Below, piece by piece: positions 59,402 through 64,000 of a stretch of DNA of 64,000 nucleotides (position 1 is the stretch's first letter; each line of letters starts with the position of its first letter). The notes beneath the pieces are model-generated. The model was not told the origin of the DNA. It did not search any database and saw nothing but the letters and a program-made list of their open reading frames with translations. Location: positions 3,100,001-3,164,000 of the forward strand of contig NZ_JBLZUR010000002.1 of the NCBI RefSeq assembly GCF_048565625.1, read 5' to 3'. This DNA comes from JBLZUR01 sp048565625. Its GTDB lineage: Bacteria; Pseudomonadota; Alphaproteobacteria; Sphingomonadales; Sphingomonadaceae. A program made the position numbers and the translations under genes.

Positions 59402-59719
59402 ATGGCTAAGCTGATCGTCACCACGCGCGAAGGCGCGGAGCAGGAATTCGAGGGCGCCGATGGCGTGTCGGTGATGGAGGTCATCCGCGACAACGGCGTC
59501 GACGAGCTGCTCGCTCTCTGCGGCGGCTGCTGCTCCTGCGCGACCTGCCACGTCTATGTCGATCCGGCTTTCGCCGATCAGCTGCCGGCGATGAGCGAGG
59601 ACGAGAACGACCTTCTCGACAGCTCCGAGCATCGCAACGAGACCTCGCGCCTGTCGTGCCAGCTGCCCTTCAGCGCGGCGGTGGACGGCCTGCGCGTGAC
59701 GATCGCGCCGGAGGACTGA
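59402..59719 (+). CDS. Adrenodoxin-type [2Fe-2S] ferredoxin
   Basis: A 105-residue electron carrier. The cluster ligands appear as 'ALCGGCCSCATCHVYVDPAF' (C-x5-C-x2-C) and the fourth Cys in 'RLSCQLPFSAAVDGLRV'. One extra Cys lies inside the loop. This class serves Fe-S assembly (Isc) or cytochrome P450s. No P450 or isc gene is adjacent, so the partner is open. Confidence 0.93.
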   Translation: MAKLIVTTREGAEQEFEGADGVSVMEVIRDNGVDELLALCGGCCSCATCHVYVDPAFADQLPAMSEDENDLLDSSEHRNETSRLSCQLPFSAAVDGLRVTIAPED

Positions 59720-59721
59720 GG

Positions 59722-60513
59722 TCAGCCGCGCGGCGCGAGCAGGGTCGCCATCTCGATCCGGTCGAGCGCGTTGCGGGAGGTCACGTAGCGCCTCGCCTCG
59801 CTGATCCAGCCGGCCGCCTTGTCGCGGCCGGGCAGGCGGGAGACTTCGGCCAGCGCGCGATCGACCTGGCCGTCGTCGATCAGGGTGCGTGCCCGGCTCA
59901 GCCGCTCGTCGGGTGTGACGACCGGCGTGTCGACGCGCTTGACGATCACGATGCCGGCCAGCTCGCGCTTGAACGATGGCCACCAGCCTTCGGACTTGTC
60001 CGCGACCAGCTCGCCCGTCGGCAGATCGCCAAGGCCGCGCCGGAGCTGATCGAGGGTGATCGGTCGCCGCGACGCCGCGATGATCGTCGCCACGGCCTGC
60101 GGGTCGCTTGCCCCGTAATGCTCGCGCAGCAGCCCTTCCAGGTAACCGAGCTCTAGGCCGCGATCCAGGGCACGGCGTGCCGCAAAGGTCAGCAACAGCC
60201 CCTCGGCTCGGTCGGCATTTCCGGCGACCTCGGCGCTCTTCTCGTCGACCTCGGCGACCTTCTGCTCAAGGCTGCCCAGCCTCGCCGCCACGGCCCGCAC
60301 CGATGAGACCGGCTGCACCGGAACCGGCACCGTGCGGGTGACGACCACCGGGGCACCCAGCAGGCGGTTCCTCAGATCGGGCGAGCGGGCAAGCGCCCAG
60401 CCGGCAGCGATCAGCCCGATGACGAACGCGATAAGCACCGCCGCCAGCAGGCGCAGGACACCACCGCCTCGCCGGTCGATCGTCGCTACCGCGCTTTCGT
60501 CCATCTCGTTCAT
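59722..60513 (-). CDS. Mitofilin-like membrane protein of the hem operon
   Basis: A 263-residue protein: cytosolic start, one membrane helix (about residues 22-44, 'LLAAVLIAFVIGLIAAGWAL'), a coiled-coil stretch ('ARLGSLEQKVAEVDEKSAEV') and a helical C-terminal part ending 'LPGRDKAAGWISEARRYVTS'. This layout and its place after hemD match the alphaproteobacterial mitofilin/Mic60-related proteins (COG4223). Overlaps hemD by four bases and meets the ferredoxin stop on the other strand within three bases. Confidence 0.68.
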   Translation of the reverse strand: MNEMDESAVATIDRRGGGVLRLLAAVLIAFVIGLIAAGWALARSPDLRNRLLGAPVVVTRTVPVPVQPVSSVRAVAARLGSLEQKVAEVDEKSAEVAGNADRAEGLLLTFAARRALDRGLELGYLEGLLREHYGASDPQAVATIIAASRRPITLDQLRRGLGDLPTGELVADKSEGWWPSFKRELAGIVIVKRVDTPVVTPDERLSRARTLIDDGQVDRALAEVSRLPGRDKAAGWISEARRYVTSRNALDRIEMATLLAPRG

Positions 60514-61205
60514 CCGGCTCCGTCCTGCCACGCTTGATCGCACAAGCGGCGCGCCGCTGCCAGCACCGCGTCATCGGTCGGGCTGGCCGCGACCGCGCTG
60601 CCCGCCCAGCCGCCCCCGGCTGCGGAGAGCGCAGCGGCACTGATCGCCGCCAATCTAACCGTGGCGCGGTCCAATGACGCAAGGTCCACCAGCATGGCGA
60701 AAGTGGCTCCGGCAACGGCCGAGTGGATCAATGCGATACAGCCGGCGTCGAGGGCAGCACGGGCAGCTTCGGGAAGCTGCGCAACCGGCTCCGCCGCATA
60801 GACCGTCCGGCTGATGATCCCGTCGATGGGCAGAGGCCGGTGCTCTGCGCCATGCGGATGGAGGATGGCGGCAGGGCTTCGGCCGCCCACTAGGCTGGCG
60901 AGGCTCTCAACGGTCCCGCCGCCGATGATAACATCGGTAAACCCCGCCTCCTCGGCCGCCGCAGCGGTGGCCGCAGCGACGGCGATCACCGGAATGTGGT
61001 GAAAGGCGGAAAGCTTCTCACCGCCATGCCGCACCGCATTCGCACTCGTCAGGACGAGCGCCTCGATCCCCTCAGGCGCGTCCCAGGAAACAGGTACGAT
61101 CTTGAACAGCGGTGCCGTCACAGCGGCGAACCCCATCTTCATCGCCCGTTCCGCCGTTGTGGCCGCCCCCGGCTCTGGGCGCAGGACAAGGACTCCAGGG
61201 TTCAT
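60510..61205 (-). CDS. hemD: Uroporphyrinogen-III synthase
   Basis: A 231-residue enzyme closing and inverting ring D of hydroxymethylbilane. The family is poorly conserved; supporting features are the two-domain Rossmann-like layout, 'EALVLTSANAVRHGGEKLSA', 'TDVIIGGGTVESLASLVGG' and 'IALIHSAVAGATFAML', plus tight coupling to hemC (stop of hemC overlaps ATG 61205). Confidence 0.88.
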   Translation of the reverse strand: MNPGVLVLRPEPGAATTAERAMKMGFAAVTAPLFKIVPVSWDAPEGIEALVLTSANAVRHGGEKLSAFHHIPVIAVAAATAAAAEEAGFTDVIIGGGTVESLASLVGGRSPAAILHPHGAEHRPLPIDGIISRTVYAAEPVAQLPEAARAALDAGCIALIHSAVAGATFAMLVDLASLDRATVRLAAISAAALSAAGGGWAGSAVAASPTDDAVLAAARRLCDQAWQDGAG

Positions 61206-62089
61206 CCGGTGAAGAGCGCCCGGAGGCCTGGGCTTGCGCGGTCCAGCAGATCGCGCGCCAGCGCCTGCGGATCGGCGTCGGAGCCGCTCACGCACTCCCG
61301 CCCGTCCGGCGTCAGGATTTCGCCCCGGAACGACCCGTCACGCCAGAGCGCGGCAACGGGCGACCGGCAGTCCGCACCCAGAGCGGCGAGGAAGGCGCGT
61401 TCCGCCGCCACAGCCTCGGCGCTCGCCGCATCGTTCAGCGGGGAAAGCAGCCGGCGCACATCCTCTCGCTCGTCCAGCGTTTCGATCCCCACCGCACCTT
61501 GGGCGGGAGCCGGTAACATCTCCTCGACCTCGATGGCGTTACCGACCAGATAGCGTCCCAAGCGATCGAGGCCCGCCGCCGCCAGCAACGTTGCCGCCGC
61601 CTCCCCAGCGGAAAGCTTGGCGAGCCGCGTATCGACATTCCCGCGGAACAGCACGATCTCCAGATCCGGCCGAGCACGCAGCAACTGCGCAGATCGGCGC
61701 GGCGAAGATGTCCCCACCCGGGCACCTTCCGGGATATCGCCCACGCTGGCCGCTCCGATCAACCGGTCGCGGACATCGGCGCGCGGCAGGATCGCCGCGA
61801 TCGCGATCTCTGGCGGGCGAATCGTCTCCACGTCTTTCATCGAATGGACCGCAAGATCGATCTCGCCTGCGATCAGCGCGCGATCGAGTTCCTTGGTCCA
61901 CAGCGCCTTGCCACCGACCTCGGCAAGCGCCCGATCCTGGATGCGATCGCCGCTGGTCCGGATCGGGACGATCTCGACCGCAGTCGGGCCCCAGTCATGC
62001 GCGGCGCACAGCCCCGAAGCGACTATCTGGGCTTGGGCCAGTGCGAGAGGCGACCCGCGGGTGCCGAGGCGAAGGGGTTCGTGCGACAT
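61202..62089 (-). CDS. hemC: Hydroxymethylbilane synthase (porphobilinogen deaminase)
   Basis: A 295-residue enzyme polymerising four porphobilinogens. 'LRLGTRGSPLALAQAQIVAS' at the N-terminus, 'HSMKDVETIRPPEIAIAAIL', 'RVGTSSPRRSAQLLRARPDL' and the dipyrromethane-cofactor Cys in 'ALGADCRSPVAAL'. ATG 62089. Divergent from tsaD with 56 bases between starts. Confidence 0.95.
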   Translation of the reverse strand: MSHEPLRLGTRGSPLALAQAQIVASGLCAAHDWGPTAVEIVPIRTSGDRIQDRALAEVGGKALWTKELDRALIAGEIDLAVHSMKDVETIRPPEIAIAAILPRADVRDRLIGAASVGDIPEGARVGTSSPRRSAQLLRARPDLEIVLFRGNVDTRLAKLSAGEAAATLLAAAGLDRLGRYLVGNAIEVEEMLPAPAQGAVGIETLDEREDVRRLLSPLNDAASAEAVAAERAFLAALGADCRSPVAALWRDGSFRGEILTPDGRECVSGSDADPQALARDLLDRASPGLRALFTG

Positions 62090-62145
62090 TGCACGCGGCA
62101 ATAGGAGCCTTGTGCGGGGCGGACAACACGCACACATGCGCGCCG

Positions 62146-63180
62146 ATGCCCGTGATCCTCGGCCTTGAATCGAGCTGCGACGAAACCGCTGCCGCCCTTG
62201 TGACAAGCGACAGGCAGATCCTCGCCCACAAGCTGGCAGGACAGGAGGCCGAACACCGGCCTTTCGGCGGCGTGGTGCCGGAAATCGCGGCGCGTGCGCA
62301 TATCGAGGTGCTGACGCCGCTCGTCGAAGGGGCATTGGCAGAAGCCGGCATGGCCTTGTTCGACGTCGACGCGATCGCGGCCACCGCCGGCCCCGGCCTC
62401 ATCGGCGGAGTGATGGTGGGCCTGGTGACCGGCAAGGCGTTGGCATTTGCGACGGGCAAGCCGCTCATCGCGGTCAATCATTTGGAGGGGCATGCCCTGT
62501 CGCCACGCCTCGCCGATCCGAACCTGAAGTTCCCCTATCTCCTCCTGTTGGTTTCCGGGGGCCATTGCCAGTTGCTGCTCGTGCAGGGCGGGGGACGATA
62601 TCGTCGTCTCGCGACCACCATCGACGATGCGGCGGGCGAGGCGTTCGACAAGACCGCAAAGCTTCTCGGCCTCGGCTTTCCGGGAGGGCCGGCAGTCGAA
62701 AGGGCGGCCAGGGAGGGTGATCCGTCGGCGATCCGCTTCCCCCGTCCGCTGGTTGGATCGGCAGAGCCCCACTTCTCCTTCGCGGGGCTGAAGAGCGCGG
62801 TCCTGCGCGCACGCGACGCGGGCACTCACGCCACGGCTGATCTCGCCGCCTCTTTCCAGCAGGCGGTGATCGACTGTCTGGTCGATCGAACCCGCATCGC
62901 CCTGACTGCCCATAGCGATGTGACGGCTCTGGTGGTCGCCGGCGGCGTGGCGGCGAACGGTGCGATACGAAACGCGCTTTCCGCTCTGGCGGAGAGCTAC
63001 GGCCTGCCGTTCAACGCGCCGCCACTCTGGTTGTGTACGGATAACGCCGCCATGATCGCCTGGGCCGGCGCGGAACGCCTGGCAGCAGGTCTATTCGATG
63101 ATCTGGACGTTCCGGCCCGCGCACGCTGGCCGCTCGATCCCGATGCCGCTCCGGCTCGTGGTGCGGGCGTGAAGGCCTAG
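62146..63180 (+). CDS. tsaD: tRNA N6-adenosine threonylcarbamoyltransferase
   Basis: A 344-residue ASKHA-fold enzyme of t6A37 synthesis. 'VILGLESSCDETAAALV' starts the fold; metal ligands in 'AVNHLEGHALSPRL' (HxEGH); 'LLLLVSGGHCQLLLVQG' and 'LVVAGGVAANGAIRNAL' are phosphate-binding; 'WLCTDNAAMIAWAG' is typical. ATG 62146 chosen; a long upstream in-frame extension runs antisense through hemC. It ends in CTAG shared with the NUDIX gene. Confidence 0.96.
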   Translation: MPVILGLESSCDETAAALVTSDRQILAHKLAGQEAEHRPFGGVVPEIAARAHIEVLTPLVEGALAEAGMALFDVDAIAATAGPGLIGGVMVGLVTGKALAFATGKPLIAVNHLEGHALSPRLADPNLKFPYLLLLVSGGHCQLLLVQGGGRYRRLATTIDDAAGEAFDKTAKLLGLGFPGGPAVERAAREGDPSAIRFPRPLVGSAEPHFSFAGLKSAVLRARDAGTHATADLAASFQQAVIDCLVDRTRIALTAHSDVTALVVAGGVAANGAIRNALSALAESYGLPFNAPPLWLCTDNAAMIAWAGAERLAAGLFDDLDVPARARWPLDPDAAPARGAGVKA

Positions 63181-63935
63181 CCGTTCCAGATGTCGGATAG
63201 GAGGTGAGCGGTCTGCGGGTATCCGCTCCCTTCCGGAATGCAGATCCATTTCTCCCCGCCCCGCTCCTCGATCCAGGGGGACATGATGGCGAGACTGTCC
63301 GTGCTGCCGAGGTCCGGCAGGATTGCAGGCGCGACGTGCTGCGCCAGCCGTTGAAGATTGCACAGGGTCGGGAATACCAGCCGGTGCTGCTTCGCGGCCG
63401 CACCGTCCAGCGCGGCCTCCGCCGTCATCCACATGGCCCGTGTGATCTCTCCGCCGTCCGCTGTCGCACCGCCGTCCCCCTCGATCTCCGCGACGTAGAA
63501 CCGGGTATCAAAGCGGCGATGACCCCAGCGGGGCATCCAGCGGGCGTAAGGCGCCAAGCGGTCCAGATCGAGGCTCAGCCCGTATGTGTTCAGAAGCCTT
63601 GCGAAGGGAACGCCATCCGCCAGCTCGGCGCGCATAGCCGAAATTGTCGCTGCGTCCGGCAGAGGATCCATCCCGACCGGCACACCGGCCTCTTCAATCG
63701 CCTCACGGATCGCCGCGACGCGGGCCGCCGAGTCGTCGGGCTCCAGCGCCGGGGCGATCTCCGCCCCGATCACCCGATCACCCACGTCCACCCGCCCACC
63801 GGGAAAGACCAGCGCCCCTGCTGCGAAGACGAGTGCTGTCGACCGTTCGAGCAGCAGGATCTCGGGCGCGGCACCGGCCTGGCTGCGTGTTACGATCAGT
63901 GTCCCGGCGGGGATCGGCTCAACCTGCTCTGCCAT
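63177..63935 (-). CDS. NUDIX hydrolase (NUDT19-like)
   Basis: A 252-residue protein. The Nudix box is stretched: 'LVFPGGRVDVGDRVIG', then an insert, then 'ARVAAIREAIEEAGVPVG' with the REAxEEAG metal helix. The C-terminal half carries 'YARWMPRWGHRRFDTRFYVA' typical of the NUDT7/19 CoA-diphosphatase-like branch. The substrate is not certain. The last 65 bases of the window lie upstream of it and contain no gene I can support. Confidence 0.87.
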   Translation of the reverse strand: MAEQVEPIPAGTLIVTRSQAGAAPEILLLERSTALVFAAGALVFPGGRVDVGDRVIGAEIAPALEPDDSAARVAAIREAIEEAGVPVGMDPLPDAATISAMRAELADGVPFARLLNTYGLSLDLDRLAPYARWMPRWGHRRFDTRFYVAEIEGDGGATADGGEITRAMWMTAEAALDGAAAKQHRLVFPTLCNLQRLAQHVAPAILPDLGSTDSLAIMSPWIEERGGEKWICIPEGSGYPQTAHLLSDIWNG

Positions 63936-64000
63936 GAACGGTCGCTAACAGTCCGGATGGGGCGGTGGAAGGCGTCTGCCTTGCGGAGGCGCGACGATCG

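Overview
The window is a 64 kb piece of a GC-rich alphaproteobacterial chromosome. Protein sequences, gene order and the dispersed palindromes all point to a Sphingomonas-type member of the Sphingomonadaceae. Supporting gene neighbourhoods are MmcB, ETF-QO, ribF-ileS-lspA-DUF3035, rpoZ-rel, hemC-hemD followed by a mitofilin-like gene, and the cytochrome bc1 chaperone beside a YceD gene. It is almost entirely housekeeping DNA: densely packed, many start/stop overlaps (ATGA, GTGA, TGATG), one tRNA, no insertion sequence, no prophage, no CRISPR array and no recognisable dedicated transcription factor.

Layout. 1-5.5 kb: the 3' end of a SleB-type wall hydrolase, mmcB-like, ankyrin protein, SCO/YcgN/YgjP genes and a PBP1A gene broken by two single-base frameshifts. 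5.7-9.4 kb: msrB and a compact secondary-metabolite operon (DUF6766 membrane protein, type III polyketide synthase, methyltransferase, flavoprotein oxygenase). 9.5-15.9 kb: ETF-QO, exonuclease III, glycerophosphodiesterase, tRNA-Gly beside an AT-richer patch, DUF454, CnoX/YbbN and a LON-N protein. 16-26 kb: glnD, mutS, bamE, bc1 chaperone, yceD, and a feoA-feoB-ssb run. 26-35.8 kb: tyrA-hisC, metX-GNAT-metW, pheST, an aldo/keto reductase and rpmI-rplT. 36-40 kb: AsmA protein, EamA exporter and an Old Yellow Enzyme. 40-50 kb: riboflavin genes ribH-ribB-ribE-ribD, gltX, DUF3035-lspA-ileS-ribF. 50-58 kb: folA, thyA, a RadC-like protein, prfB, rel, rpoZ and nhaA. 58-64 kb: a glycine-zipper protein, an EipA-like protein, ferredoxin, mitofilin-like/hemD/hemC, tsaD and a NUDIX hydrolase.

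How the genes work together: riboflavin synthesis and use (ribHBED, ribF) sit beside flavoenzymes; pheST, ileS, gltX, prfB, rpmI and rplT serve translation; rpoZ-rel and glnD link nutrient state to transcription and nitrogen metabolism; hemCD feeds haem synthesis.

The most notable observations are the following. Two different families of dispersed palindromic repeat lie in frame inside essential genes (one in ileS, another in ribD), and relatives of both lie in intergenic gaps across the window. The PBP1A gene has two frameshifts at the same octamer, each recreating an ATG. The four-gene type III PKS operon has a small membrane protein as its first, co-translated cistron. Several convergent gene pairs share one CTAG (once CTAA) as a two-way stop. 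The 'undescribed system' candidate I rate highest is the coding-sequence palindrome insertion; the PKS operon comes next.
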